This document shows, one piece after another, positions 38,901-50,300 of a stretch of DNA of 64,000 nucleotides (within the stretch, counting starts at the first letter, position 1; each line of letters starts with the position of its first letter). The position numbers and the translations under genes are program-made. The notes under the pieces were generated by a model. The model had not been told where the DNA came from. It saw only the letters and a program-made list of their open reading frames with translations, and did not search any database. The DNA is from Whitmania pigra (Eukaryota > Annelida > Clitellata > Hirudinida > Haemopidae): positions 2,478,501 through 2,542,500 of the forward strand of contig JAJTWR010000113.1 in NCBI GenBank assembly GCA_021613335.1, in the 5' to 3' direction.

Positions 38901-41310
38901 GAAACATGATACCACTGCTGAGCCTAGCAATTCTAATGATGAAGGAATTAGTTCTGATGGCAGGAATAAGGATTCAAGTCCAGAAGTAAAAAATGAAGAT
39001 GGTGCCAAAGGACCTCAGTCTTTCAACACTGATAGTGAGAGCAGTGACACAAAAAATGCTGCTGACAATTCTAGTGAAGAAGATAGTTCTATTGGAGAAA
39101 GAAATTCTCAGAAACATGATACCACTGCTGAGCCTAGCAATTCTAATGATGAAGGAATTAGTTCTGATGGCAGGAATAAGGATTCAAGTCCAGAATTAAA
39201 AAATGAAGATGGTACCAAAGGACCTCAGTCTTTCAACACTGATAGTGAGAGCAGTGACACAAAAAAGGCTGCTAACAATTCTAATGATGAAGATGGTTCT
39301 ATAGAAAAAAGAAATTCTCAGAAGCACGATACCACCGCCGAGCCTAGAATTTCTAATGATGAAAAAATTAGTTTTGATAGTACTAATAAGGATTCAAGTC
39401 CAGAAGTAAAAAATAAAGACGGTGTAAATGTCCAAGATAAAATTCAATATGAAAATGAACTTGACAAACATGATCCACTTACTGGAAATGAAATTGGCAT
39501 TTATAATTATTTACCGAAAGATTGCACAAGTAAAAATGTTAGTGATGACCTAGAATGGTTGATTGTTAGTATTTCAATCAATTTATTAGATGACTAAATT
39601 GATTAATGGTACCTGATGCTATTTATGCAACTTATAGTAACAGCAGTACCATAATTTTTTATCAATTTATCTGATTTCACATGTGTGAATGGCTTGCATA
39701 CAAATTCAAGTTGTTTTGCCTGTCATTATTGCATTATGCAAACGTTAAACATTGGAATAACATGAATTGCATTAATAATGTTTACTTTCGTTTGTTTTAG
39801 AAAATTGTGCAATCCTCGATTGGGGATTGGAACAAGTATACCAAAAAGACGACTTACATGACTGAGAAATTAAGGAACGAGTTGAGAATTATCTTTGGTC
39901 CAAATCAAGCAAACAAGATGAAGTAAGTTCACCATGATTGTTTGGCTTCAGAACAGCATTTAACTAAATCAAATTTGCAAACATTCATGATTTTGCACTT
40001 GGTTCATAATGCCCATAATGGACAGCTAGAGAGCATCTTCATCGGCAAATCATAAATTACCATTATTTGTTTTACTAACAGAGGTGGTTATAAAACTGGG
40101 AAGAGAATTGACATGAAGAAGGTAATCCAGTATATTGCCAGTGACTTTAGGAAAGACAGGATATGGTTGAAAAGGACCAAAACTTGCCAGAGGAACTATC
40201 AAATAATTCTTGGCATTGATGATTCGGGCAGCATGACGTTTACTGGAGTGGGAGAGGTGAGTGACCATGACAACAAAATAAAAACATATCTAATGATATA
40301 AACATGATAACACATTAATGTGATTATTATTGTAATACAGCTTGCCCTGCAATCAGTGACCATTGTCATGAATGCTCTGACCCAAGTTGGTATCAAGGAT
40401 GTAGGAGTTTGCAGGCAAGTTTAAACTTTCACAATTATTTTTCAATATTTGCTTATCTGCATACATTTGTTCTTAAATTATAAGCTCAATAAGCCAATTT
40501 ACTTAACCTATAGGTATTTTTACAACTGTTACTGGCAGTAATTCATTAAAACATACTTTACAAAGCAATGTCTTAAAATTTGGTTTTCAGATATTTGATG
40601 AGTTTTTATTAATTTTTTGTTTGCTTTGTAACAGCTTTGGCAAGACAGTTGACATTCTTCATCCTTTGGAAAAACCATTTTCTGACCAATGTGGTAATGA
40701 GATTCTTAAAAAGCTGACTTTATCTCAGAACGCTAGTTCCACTTATCTAGTTTCCAATGTAAGTTATCAGAAACTATCGCCAATCTTCTGATTACACAAC
40801 CTATTGCACAATATTGTTGCACGATCTTTAACCATTGGTTAAATAGTTGAAAACTTTTTTATTAATTCATTACAGATGATTGACATGTCCATGAGCATGT
40901 TTGCCGAACGCCGATCGGTTTGCACATCAAGCAGTTCGGTACCAAGCAAAATCTTACTTATGTTTACAGATGGTGTGATAAACAACTCGGTGCAATACCA
41001 CGAAGCCTTTGAGCGTGCTGCTGCTGCAGACATCTTTGTGGCTGCTGTGATCTTAGATTCTGATAGAGTAAGTTATTTTGAAAATCTTGGAAAGCTTGAA
41101 TGGAGGCTGTGATGATATTATCTCGTCATTTATGTTTGCAATATCATTTAATGCAGGGTTATTGATCTACTTTGTAATTTAAAATTTCAGGCGTTCAAAA
41201 AAAGCAATGGACTGCTTCAATTTCCTTACAGCTTCGAAATCAAAAATGCCGACCAACTTCCTCAGGCAATGGTTGATTTACTGAGGCAGTGGTTCGAATA
41301 TACATCCTAA
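16357..41310 (+). CDS. MDN1: Midasin (Rea1/MDN1), giant AAA+ ATPase of 60S ribosome assembly
   Basis: One spliced gene with some 60-70 exons. Midasin uses a hexameric-type AAA+ ring in one chain to pull assembly factors (Ytm1, Rsa4) off pre-60S particles in the nucleolus and nucleoplasm through its C-terminal MIDAS domain (established knowledge). Visible in order: AAA1 (GPIGAGKT), an extra degenerate AAA2-like module, AAA2 (GETGTGKT), AAA3 (GETSVGKT), AAA4 (GETGCGKT, split by an intron), AAA5 (GSPGVGKT), AAA6 (GPSGCGKT), a long helical linker (28.1-38.2 kb), a repeat-built acidic tract (38.28-39.6 kb) and the MIDAS domain (39.8-41.3 kb) with DDSGSM. The stop is TAA at 41308-41310. The start is uncertain: only about 25 residues precede the AAA1 P-loop, whereas relatives have some 300. 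The phases I checked close without a frameshift, so the gene looks functional. Domain entries below give the exons. Confidence 0.93.
18147..19945 (+). other. Extra, degenerate AAA2-like module in midasin
   Basis: Exons 18147-18289, 18487-18544, 18652-18775, 18858-19037, 19109-19245, 19386-19565, 19719-19770 and 19851-19945; all phases close and the frame is open. It opens with LLESIAGCMLINKPILLVGE, the counterpart of LLENIAGCILNSEPLLLVGE in AAA2, also similar in DNA. Walker A is replaced (GEMNKID for GETGTGKT), Walker B is LILDDIDL, sensor 1 is FACLSSAQ instead of FGCMNPG, and the arginine-finger motif is LRNCFAEF instead of LRNRFTEF. The module should therefore not hydrolyse ATP (inference). 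Exon 18858-19037 plus the Lys-rich end of the previous exon encode a long helical insert (KEMIDRMKDMIPNMISM) missing from the intact copy. Confidence 0.85.
20027..21784 (+). other. Midasin canonical AAA2 module
   Basis: Exons 20027-20175, 20306-20366, 20473-20539, 20616-20752, 20884-21162, 21313-21388, 21463-21601 and 21676-21784. It has Walker A GETGTGKTS, Walker B WILLDEINLA, sensor 1 FGCMNPGHDFGKKELP and arginine finger LRNRFTEF, so all catalytic residues are present. The stretch between VVNMNQQSESSDLLGA and the Walker B exon is short (about 22 residues), without the long helical insert seen in AAA2 of relatives. Confidence 0.9.
21907..22975 (+). other. Midasin AAA3 module, with a GC-AG intron
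   Basis: Exons 21907-22085, 22167-22258, 22355-22471, 22547-22693 and 22834-22975. Walker A is GETSVGKTS and Walker B is WIILDELNLAPSEVLEALNR. The sensor region ATQNPPGRYGGRK joins across the intron to ELSKAFQNRFLELHF. The intron at 22472-22546 begins with GC, not GT; no GT donor gives the required phase. Confidence 0.88.
23073..24463 (+). other. Midasin AAA4 module
   Basis: Exons 23073-23310, 23405-23534, 23600-23860, 23965-24138 and 24297-24463. Walker A GETG|CGKTT is split by the intron at 23311-23404. Walker B reads VFLVDEISLAEDSVLERLN, sensor 1 is GTMNPGGDYGKKE and the finger motif LRNRFTEIW. The strand after Walker A (LLTLNCHLHTETSDFLGGLR) fits AAA4 of the family. Confidence 0.9.
24554..26296 (+). 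other. Midasin AAA5 module
   Basis: Exons 24554-24909, 25000-25122, 25202-25399, 25499-25604, 25691-25780, 25892-25993 and 26081-26296. Walker A is GSPGVGKTS, Walker B WIVLDELNLATQSVLEGLN, sensor 1 FACQNPLNEGGDRKGLPKSF and finger LNRFTQVYLD. The small subdomain ends with the conserved-looking FNLRDMMRWCQL. Confidence 0.9.
26392..28050 (+). other. Midasin AAA6 module
   Basis: Exons 26392-26520, 26594-26717, 26821-26919, 27028-27187, 27297-27416, 27616-27703 and 27787-28050. Walker A is GPSGCGKTS. A helical insert follows ELLGSFEQ, as in relatives. Walker B reads WWIVLDNINFC, with Asn in place of the catalytic Glu, so hydrolysis here is doubtful. Sensor 1 is TMDPMKGEISRAMRNRGIE. Confidence 0.88.
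28132..38203 (+). other. Midasin helical linker region
   Basis: Exons I could close by phase: 28132-28254, 28438-28624, 28707-28803, 28875-29121, 29337-29483, 29673-29986, 30066-30352, 30480-30605, 30683-30909, 30979-31282, 31341-31502, 31615-31878, 32003-32077 and 32199-32359, then an exon from 32539. Further coding blocks follow at about 32828-32980, 33140-33235, 33310-33410, 33515-33620, 33690-33865, 34010-34110, 34230-34400, 34500-34595, 34730-34945, 35095-35205, 35425-35525, 35645-35765, 35850-35945, 36060-36170, 36275-36350, 36485-36675, 36775-36845, 37005-37465, 37635-37790 and 37905-37980; edges of these later ones are approximate. The content is long alpha-helical sequence without motifs, as expected of the dynein-like linker, stem and middle domains that transmit force from the ring to MIDAS. 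Confidence 0.7.
29131..29254. repeat. 30-bp tandem repeat in a midasin intron
   Basis: About four copies of a 30-base unit built around TTGTATTCATTATCTGAAGT, nearly identical to each other, starting just inside the intron after the exon ending at 29121. A short TA microsatellite follows at about 29306-29321. Confidence 0.9.
38276..39594 (+). repeat. Coding minisatellite: five 210-bp (70-residue) repeats in midasin's acidic tract
   Basis: The motif GACACAAAAAATGCTGCTGA occurs at 38416, 38626, 38836 and 39046, with a diverged copy at 39256: exact 210-base spacing. In the midasin frame this gives hydrophilic 70-residue units rich in Asp, Glu, Ser and Asn, with segments such as NSQKHDTTAEPSNSNDEGIS and NKDSSPEVKNEDGAKGPQ. 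Units three and four are almost identical, and the first and last are most diverged. The period is a multiple of three, so the frame is kept. This occupies the place of the D/E-rich tether before MIDAS in other midasins. The exon starts at about 38280 after CAG and probably ends at one of two phase-0 donors near 39538 or 39565. Confidence 0.92.
39801..41310 (+). other. Midasin C-terminal MIDAS (VWA-like) domain
   Basis: Exons about 39801-39922, 40081-40256, 40341-40413, 40634-40758, 40876-41067 and 41191-41310. The approach helix reads TEKLRNELRIIFGPNQANKM, then KTGKRIDMKKVIQYIASDFR and KDRIWLKRTK. The metal-ion site is IDDSGSM at 40215-40235 (D-x-S-x-S), with LLMFTDGV at about 40955-40978 as the later metal-site loop. 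It ends LLRQWFEYTS and TAA. In the family this domain grips UBL domains of Ytm1 and Rsa4. Confidence 0.93.
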
Positions 41311-41347
41311 AAAATTTTTCCCCAGTATTTCGTCATTTTGTTTTGTA

Positions 41348-41353
41348 AATAAA
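41348..41353 (+). terminator. Poly(A) signal of midasin
   Basis: AATAAA lies 38 bases after the stop codon, a normal spacing. The opposing GILT gene stops at 41896, so the two genes converge with under 600 bases between stop codons. Confidence 0.7.
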
Positions 41354-41895
41354 TTGGTTTTACCCTGATATTGAATCTTTGGAGCATCCTTTGAATTTAT
41401 ATTTAATTTTTAACATGACTGTTTCTTGATCGATTCATTGAGAGTAAAATACTCTTATTGGCAGTTATTCTAATAAAATTGTACTTGTATCTCTTCAAAA
41501 AACTCGTAAATCTTTTGCCTTTTACAGAGATTTTCATGGGTAGAAACAGCACGATGAGTGTTTGATGAATTTCATGATTATTGTTATTGCGGGTGTAATC
41601 CGGAACGATTCAAATGAAACATTCAACATGTCCTCTTTTTTGGTTTTTATTTATTTATTCATGCCAATGTATATGGCAACACTAAGTGCGACTCCATTGA
41701 TTTCAAATTCTAGCCGCTAGGGCTTATTTTTGGGTAAACACGGTAATGCAAGCAATAGTTTTGGAATTCGTTCAAACTCGAAATGCAAGCTAGTCATGAT
41801 ACAAAACATGCTGTACACTATGATTGTTAAAGTAATGTTATAAAATCAGAAAATCTGTTATCCATCCTTGTGGAAACCCATGTCTTATTCCATGT

Positions 41896-44800
41896 TTATT
41901 CAAATACCTTCATGCAACCTCTCCTCTTCACTTTATCCTTACAGGCAGAAGGCTTTGGTCCCTAATAACATAAATGCTTAATGATTAGAAATATTAGCAT
42001 CGCTTTACTGTCCAAGTGATTTCACTTAATTGGAAACAGATGTGATAGTCCATAAAATCACATCAATGCATTTATGTTCAGATTCCATCAGAGTAGCTTA
42101 AACTCAGTGGCACAACCAGATAGAATGGTTCTAAACCCAAAATTGTTAAATAATAAAAAAGAATAAATCTATTTAATTATTTGAATATATTGATATTTGA
42201 CTAATATTAATTGTATAACATGAGAAAAATCATATCTGAAAAAATAAAAAGCAAAAAAAGTTATTCAGATATCTAAACCCCAAAAAAACATCTCTGGATG
42301 CACCATTAAGTTTTAGCACCAAGCTTATTACTAAGGACTATGCCACATAAAATGCAATGTAATGCTGCTTCACTGTAAAATTAAAGTAAAACAGTATTTA
42401 ACTGCATTCTGAAGAAAAACAAATTCAGGTGGGTATTGGCACTGAAGAATGGCAGAATTGACAACAATGTTTGCAATGAATTGACAACAATAAGTTGCAA
42501 TAAGTTGACCTTATAAGTCCGGCATATCAGCCCCAACAAGTCCTTTGATGCCTCCTCTTGTATGGCTTCAGTGTGCATCTGTATTATCGCAGTATTATTA
42601 CAAACCACAGTTTTGTTTCACATAATTGAAGATACAATTTTGAATTCAAGAATATAATTACAAATTTTAAAAAACCTTTTGAAAAGCTGTTTATAGTTAT
42701 GGAACTGATTTGAGCAGTAATTACTAATTTGGAGAGATTTTATCAATGCAAGAATTTTTGTTGTTATAATTTCATTACTTTATACCAACATAATTTGTGG
42801 GTTATAATTAAATGAGCTCTAAAAAATGCTCTATTGATATTTTAAATGAGTAACAAGGCAGAATAAATAACAAAAAAATTAAAACTAATATTTCATTGAA
42901 GACACCTGCCATGAACATGTCAATTTATAAGATTTCAAATCAAATAAGTTTACCCCGTTGATTGTGATCCAGGGTACATATTCATGAGGGGGATCAAGAC
43001 TTTTAGTCTTCACAGCCATTTCATGCTGGAGTTGGTTGCCTTTCTTGCTGTTTACACATTTCATGAGGTTGGTGAAGCTGAGACCTTGCTCACCTGCACA
43101 CTAAAAAAGAAATTGAAGATGGTATAAAAATAACACAAGGTAACAACGTTGGCACCCTTTTTGAAATATTCCTTAGTATAATGAGACATGATAGCAAAAT
43201 AAACAGCCACATTGGTTAACATTGAAATTGCATGTGGTGCTTCACATAGATTTCATTTGTGTAATATTCCAGTTGTTACTCTAACATTAGAAAATGTTAG
43301 CAACATTACCTTCTTGCCAGTTTCCTCCACAGAAGCTTCGTGGCTCATCTCCATGCATGCTATAAATGGGAAGGTGATGTTCCGAGGATAAGCATGTAAG
43401 GCACATGTCTGCAAACGTCAATAAGGACTTAACTCGCAATATATTTATTAAGTGCAATCTGTTACGCAATGCTGAACATCTGAGACATGTTAAAGTTGAG
43501 GTAGACATATTATTGGTTATCATAAATTACCAATTTCGTTGATTTTTAAATGCAATATTTTTTCTTTACATGTGATTGTGAGTGTTTCAATGTGTTAAGT
43601 TGACATATAAGACATGTGAATGCACTAGTCAAAGTCATTGTTCCACATTAAGATAGTTCAAATACTTGGATGAGAATGATGATGAAAAAGCAAATAAGAA
43701 GAGAAATTCACGTGGAGCATGTTTCCGAAGCATTCCTCTTCACCGTGCTGGCAAGTGAAGACCCATTTGCCATCAACAAAGTTCTCCTGGCAACAAAAAT
43801 GTCAAGTGTTCTGTTCAGTCAGCTGAGACACCACATTAAGGTCATTTTATTACAATAAACATTCAAATTATTTTATTTATTAGTAATACAGTAATGCATA
43901 ACAAATTTATTACAACCCATCTCAAGAATAAAATGGCATTTTTATTGTAAACAGTGATAATTTTTATGTAAGTTTTTCTTTTCAATTCTTGTTTTTTACA
44001 GATTGTTTAATTCAGATATTTTAGCATTTTCAGATATTGGCTCCAAATTACTAAAACTCATACATCATTACACACCTCTGCATTCCCATAAGGAACAAAG
44101 TCGACAAGGAATATATCTGGAATGGCCTTATAGGTTCCCCAAAGTTGATCTTCCATGAAATCCTTTAAATGAAATCATAAAACAAAGTTGTGAGATCACG
44201 AATGCTGGGAGAAGCAGGATTCATGTGATATTTAAAAAATACTCAGAATGATCGAGCACCTAAACTTTTTAAAACATTTTAAAAATATTTACCTTTACAT
44301 ATGTCTAGCACTATTTGCCTAAACATTTGCACAGATTATCAAATTGGAGGGTTCAATCGAAACAGTGAACAATAATTTAGCCATGTAAAATGTATGTTGT
44401 CATATTTTTCATATTTTTGCCTACAGATGGACATAACATTACTTCACTTTGTAATTTGCTGCAACAGTTTGGATTGTATTGTAGCTACAAAATGCTTTGG
44501 GCAAGATCGCAAATCACATTTTGTGTGAACACACTAAAACATCGCTTCCTAATGCTCAAGACAAGAACCAACAAACCTTGCAATCTGGACACAGAACTTC
44601 GTAATAAAACCCAATGTCAACAGGTTTCTCATTACTCCAGTAGTGATCATCTCCACCATTGCGATTCCACACAAATTCCTGGCACTGGTCAATTACCTAA
44701 TGAGGAAGCACATTATTGTGATTATTTTAACTCACCATTAACCCTCAAATCCTTCAACTAGTGAAGATGTTAATCAAATTTAACAATAGCACAAGTTTAC

Positions 44801-44941
44801 GTATGATCTAACTTTGCATTTTGAAGCGATATCTTTAGAACTGCACCAGAGAGCAGGCAAGTAATCACAGGCAGTGCCCAGCGAAACTATAGCCAGTAAC
44901 GACAGCAACACAGAAAAAATAACAAAATTATTTCTAGTCAT
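41896..44941 (-). CDS. Gamma-interferon-inducible lysosomal thiol reductase (GILT-like)
   Basis: Eight exons on the minus strand: 44813-44941, 44577-44696, 44076-44162, 43712-43786, 43310-43408, 42954-43100, 42510-42578 and 41896-41961, all in phase 0, giving 263 residues. GILT reduces disulfides of endocytosed proteins in acidic lysosomes. A signal peptide spans about residues 1-24 (hydrophobic [17 protein letters not shown]). [12 protein letters not shown] follows. The active site is CPDC at residues 79-82 after DIGFYYEVL, the family CXXC. The GILT signature [16 protein letters not shown] lies at 124-139 and is rebuilt exactly across an intron. The C-terminal part has [13 protein letters not shown] and [11 protein letters not shown], ending [18 protein letters not shown]. 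The first intron donor (GTTAGA) is weak. An AATAAA overlaps the stop codon. All diagnostic motifs are intact and the length is normal, so the gene is likely active. Confidence 0.93.
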
Positions 44942-46853
44942 TGTCAAGCGCTCAAAAGGGCTGAAACGTGGGCTTTTATAGAGACAGATTGTTACACAAA
45001 ATCATGTGTCATTACGTCTCACGTGACTTAAATAAAATTAGCATGCTTTTTTAATTTTGTTTCCGCAACAAAATGACAAGCTCACAAACGTGTTTATTCT
45101 ACATACTCGTATTTGATACAAAGGAAATCCAAGCAAATAGGCTACTAATATTTGTGCGATTCACTCTGCTCTCATTTTAAAAGCGAATACATAGTTACGA
45201 TTTTTAGACAAGTTTAAAGAAATTAATCAACTAGTTGCATTTTTGAACATCTTGCGCTTTAGTTTTCAGTTTATACATCATGGTTCCTAGACTTGTAACT
45301 TAACTTTTCTTTCCTCATCATTATCATATTGTCCCGAATTAATAAAATTAATGCCTGAGCATAGTTATAAGCTAGTTATGACATTGTGTTGGCCTACCCG
45401 TCCGCAAGAGTTAAAATTATCCAAAATTGTTACAAGTGCGTTATGAAAAATTGACGGCTTATAATCACATTTATGCCAAGAATGGTATTACAAACTACTA
45501 GAAGCTACCCACCGCCCAACACCGGCATTTCGAAACCAGGACGAATGACAAACACACCGTCGCATCCCTCCACGAGCTCCGTTTATTGAAGCCAACGAAT
45601 AACAAAAAGAAAAAAAAAACAAAACGAATTTTTAACGTGTAAAACACGATAAACGCCAACGGTCTATTTCAGTCAAAAACCGCTGCCGTGTTTTCAAGCA
45701 GTCCGCTGCTAACAAATGCGTCAAAAATAAATATAATCCAAGATCGCAGAAACAATTTTTCAGAAAAGCAAAAGTAATTTAACATTTAATTAATAGCGAA
45801 CGCCAAAATAAAAGTTGGGAAGGCAAGCAGAGCAATCAACCGAGCAATAGCGGTCCCTCAGTCACTTCTGCCTAGCTAGCACCCATACAGCAATTGTAAC
45901 AGGTGACGAAAACTTTAGGCTAACAGGAGTAAACTAAATTTACAAACATAAATTTGTTCCTTGCACATAATCCAAAATGTCACTTGTATGGTGTTACGAC
46001 ACAATTACAATCCATAAAATCCTAAGATCTCCTTAAATGCAATATATAAAAGTGAACAAAGACCTGAAAATAACTGAAATTAAACCAAACGTGAGGATTG
46101 GGCTTGCAGATATCTCTGCAATGGAAACTCTGGACAACTAAATGCTTTCACTACAAGCAGAAGGAATGGAAGGAAAGAAGAGCAAAAAAACAAAAGCAAC
46201 AAACAAACTTTCAATTTCCATCGGTTCTGCCACAAAATGCTAATTCCAAAAATATGCACTAAAAAATCGTTCGTGAGTAAAAAGCATAAGTTGAAGTGCA
46301 AACCAATAATTATAATGATAAATATTATGATCGGATGTCAAATGAATCGCAGAAGTTCACCGAGGGAAGTGATGAGATGAAACAAATGCAATCAAGGTTT
46401 GAACAAGGTTTGTTCAGTCGACAGAGTACAAGAGATGTCCCTTCGACAATGAGATGAATTTAATTAGACAAATCAATTTAAATAATAAATAATAATTTAA
46501 AACTCTTCAATTATTTCAGCCAAATACTTATAAATTCAATGAAGCATGGAAAAGAAAATAATCAACACAAGTTTATATCATAAAAATCATTTGGACACAC
46601 ATGGCTTTATCTTCATTCAGTTGCATTCACCATCATGACTGTGATCATCCAATAATTACATCGCGTAACGGGAAAACAGCTGAGGGATGAACATGGATTG
46701 TAAGGCATATTAAGTTAATCAAGCGCATGTGCTTAAAAATCAAATTAAATCCTTGGAAACTATTAATAAATTACACTACATCACTATCAAGTCAACAGCC
46801 TCATTTGTGACCTTGATCAACAACTGTAATAATTACTGGGACAAAAAGTGAGT

Positions 46854-46887
<34 letters not shown>

Positions 46888-47380
46888 GTAATAGTAATAA
46901 TGATAATGACAACACTACCACCACCACCAACGATAATAATAATAATAATAATAATAAAAATAATAATAAACACCATATTAGCAAGAAGTTAACAATAAAA
47001 TGCATAAATCTTGAATTGCTACTGCAATTAAAGCAGCAATAAAAATAATTTTGGTTATTTAGAAGAATAAAGTTCAGGGAACAAAGAAGGGTCAAACAAA
47101 AACCTCAATGACAAGTGACAGTCAGTAGTAATCACAATAATCATTTTAAACTTATAAAAAGTCATAAGCAACTGTAACTTTAGTGTTATTGAACAAACAG
47201 CACTTTTAACGAAATAGATAATTACACATCATAATCAAATATTTTTCATTTTACATTAAGTACAAAAAGTGCTCAGTCTGTTGCCAACCAAGAATGGTAA
47301 AAATTTATTAACATTATGTTATACGGTCAACTTGCTAATCACCTTTTTCGTGATTATAATTGTCGTCGTCATCATCATCA
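44942..47380. other. Intergenic stretch between GILT and the SUN-domain gene
   Basis: No gene recognised. It should hold the GILT promoter near 44950-45050 and the SUN gene 3' UTR near 47250-47380. Open frames at 46080-46301 (minus) and around the AAT repeat lack any domain. Confidence 0.45.
46855..46970. repeat. (AAT)n microsatellite with an ACC interruption
   Basis: Runs of AAT at about 46855-46905 and 46932-46970, separated by a CACTACCACCACCACCAACG segment. Confidence 0.9.
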
Positions 47381-50300
47381 TCACTTCTTGTTGTCCATTC
47401 TCTCAACATCCTCGCCAGTAATTCTGGTATCTGGGCTGCCATGAACTCTAAACCTGTAAAGGCAGGTGTACTCCTCGTTGCCATGGTTACTGTAAACCCT
47501 CAGTTCCACATGGAGAAACGACAGGATCTGAAGCTCAGGCTGGAAAACAAAGAGTTGATGATGATAATGATGGTGACATAATCAAAATAACTAATCAAAA
47601 ACACAGCTTTTAATAAACTCACTGCAATTTGGAAAAATTGTATTGGTTCTCCCTGAGCGTTGTATGTGAAGTTGCCAAGATTGGTGCCTTCGTGGTCATT
47701 GGCATCAGCCAAGCCCTAAAAAAGAATCAATCAATCCATTATCAATCAATCAATGCCAGTAAGATCTATCAGCAATCAATAAAGGTGAAAAATAGTCTCA
47801 CCCAGACACCAAATTCCTTAGGAGCACTGTCGACCCTACCGAACGTGGTGATGTTGACGTTGACGTGCTCGAGGGACACCTCCTTGATGTGGACTTTCGT
47901 TGACAATTGGATCACCATGTAACCGACCGAACCAACAAATGGCCAGCATTCTCCAGGCAAGGAACCAGACTTAAGAAATCATTAAGAGATATTAATTGAT
48001 TGAATCATCCAGCTGTGGCAATTATTTTGCATTAAATTAATGGACTTGATACCGTCATCATTATCATCACAACATCACCATTATCATAAAAATCTGCAAT
48101 TGACACTTGTACCTTCTCCAAACCACTACCACCACTAGAAATACACACAAATAACACCCATGCAACTCTCGCTTCCCACTCACCTGTATCACTGTTCTGG
48201 GCGAGTTGTTGGCATACCACAGGGGAATTCCAAAGACACTGAGCTGGGCCATACCCCTTTTGTAGGTCTTAGAGCACCTGGTTCCTAATACTGAACCACC
48301 TGCATTACACACCATACAAATACAATAAAATAATAAGAATGAGAATTAAGGAAAATATCCACTATCATCATCATCATCATCATTTATCAACCTGCAGATT
48401 CAAGGGCATAGTCTGCTTTTCCAGTCTTATCAGCATCATATTTCGAGAGGGCATCCTTGATGGCAAATCTCATCTCCTAGTTGTGATAAGAGGCAGCAAA
48501 ATAAATAACAATTAATTACAACAACGAGTGGTAAAGAGACATTAACCTAATTAAAAATATTTAATAACAACGTACAATATTGAAATCGATCTGGTAAAAA
48601 AAAAAACATGCATGCAACTTTGTAATGATACATGCATGCACCAGGTATCAACTTTTTACCATGATGCGACACTCACCTCAGGTGTGACAACAGGACCTAA
48701 TACTCCAGTGGTGGATGCGCTTGACAGAGCGTGCATGGCTTTCATCTCATTCTGGAACTCTTTTTTGGTGGCATCTAAAGTAGCACCGACCTCTCCTTTA
48801 AGTTTGTCCAAGCCCTCTGCCATCATATATAAAATGGATCAGTGAGAATATTATTAGTGGCAATGATAGCTACGATTGACACTATCAATTTAATAATAAG
48901 CCATTTCATTATCTTGAAAACGTTTGGGCATCTCCTAGAGAAATGTGACTTTAATGTTGCGATCACTATTAACAATGACAACAAATAGTTCCTTTCCAAC
49001 AACCGCTATTTCTATTACCATAATACAACAACTAAAATTCTGACCTTGAACTTCCACCTTGACCCTGTGATCGTATGTCAACTTAAGGTCAGAGGTTATC
49101 TTCTCCACAGTTGATTCCATCCTGCTCTCCAACTCCTCATCAGCAACAAACTTCTCAGACAACCAGGCGAGCAACGTGCTGCTCAGCTTTGAGTTATCAG
49201 GGTTGGAAAAGATCTGAAGGTGTGAAAGTGGAGCTGCACTTGTAATGCATAACGAACATTTAAATATTACACACACATATATATATATATACATTATATA
49301 TATATATATATATTCTAGATTATGACAGTCAAACAAGTTTACATCTGCAATTTGAAGTACTCATTATAATGCCTAAATTAACAAATCTACTTCAGAACTT
49401 CTGTTTAAGTTTTAAAATTAATAAATATTACAAGTCATTAAACTCCATTAAATTTTACTTAACACATCCTATATTCTGTATCATAAAATTGGGTCCATTA
49501 AAAGTTCCTAACTTATTTATATAATTAACAATCAAGCCCTGCCCACTTCATGCAAATGAGTCTCAATACTCTTCCTTATCTCTCCTTCTCCAACTCCATC
49601 TTTTGTTGCAGAACTGATGACTTCCAATCGACCTTTAACCTCCTGGTGTTTGACTTCGACCTGCTTCGTCATCTCCTCCTTGAACTGTTCCAAGGAGTCC
49701 TGCAGATTGGCTTTTAGTCTTTCGATCCTCGTGATTTCTTCTTCCGATCTTTCTACATCATTCGTCGACCTCTCCTGTCGTTCCTTGACTATGGACTCCT
49801 TCAGACGTTCCACTTTCCTGGGTGAGAAGATAAAGTTGAGGAAATCATTTCAACTGTTATAATGCCAGATCAGGATATCTGATTTATATTGGTAGTTTAT
49901 TTTTACTATTAGTATTACGGCAATATTCTGTGAGAATTTGACAAATACATGTCAATCAAGTTAGTAATTCATTGAAATGCTTTCAACATTGAGAAACAGT
50001 AATCAACTCGTAATAAATTAACTCACTCGTTAAATTCTAACTTGAACTTTTCAACATCTGCCTTGAGTGACTGCAAAGTAAACAAACGTTTAGATAAACA
50101 TCCCATTGCGATCTCATCAATATCTCAACTTGAAACATGTATGAGCAATACAACACATAAAGTGTTCAATCCCGATGCATTTTTAAACTTACTATGTCCT
50201 ACATAAATAATTAATAAAAAATCATAAAAATATTCACTTCAAGTGAGGTGAAGTCTCCATCTTGTCTTTTCTTGGCCTGAAAAGTCATTTCAATGATGAA

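Noticed and set aside
38258..39199. Repeated hydrophobic open frames (MKMVPKDL and similar)
   Set aside because: They are a shifted frame of the 210-bp repeats. The midasin frame is the hydrophilic Ser/Asp/Glu-rich one and stays open through all units.
46817..47095. Minus-strand open frame rich in leucine
   Set aside because: It is a translation of the AAT microsatellite.
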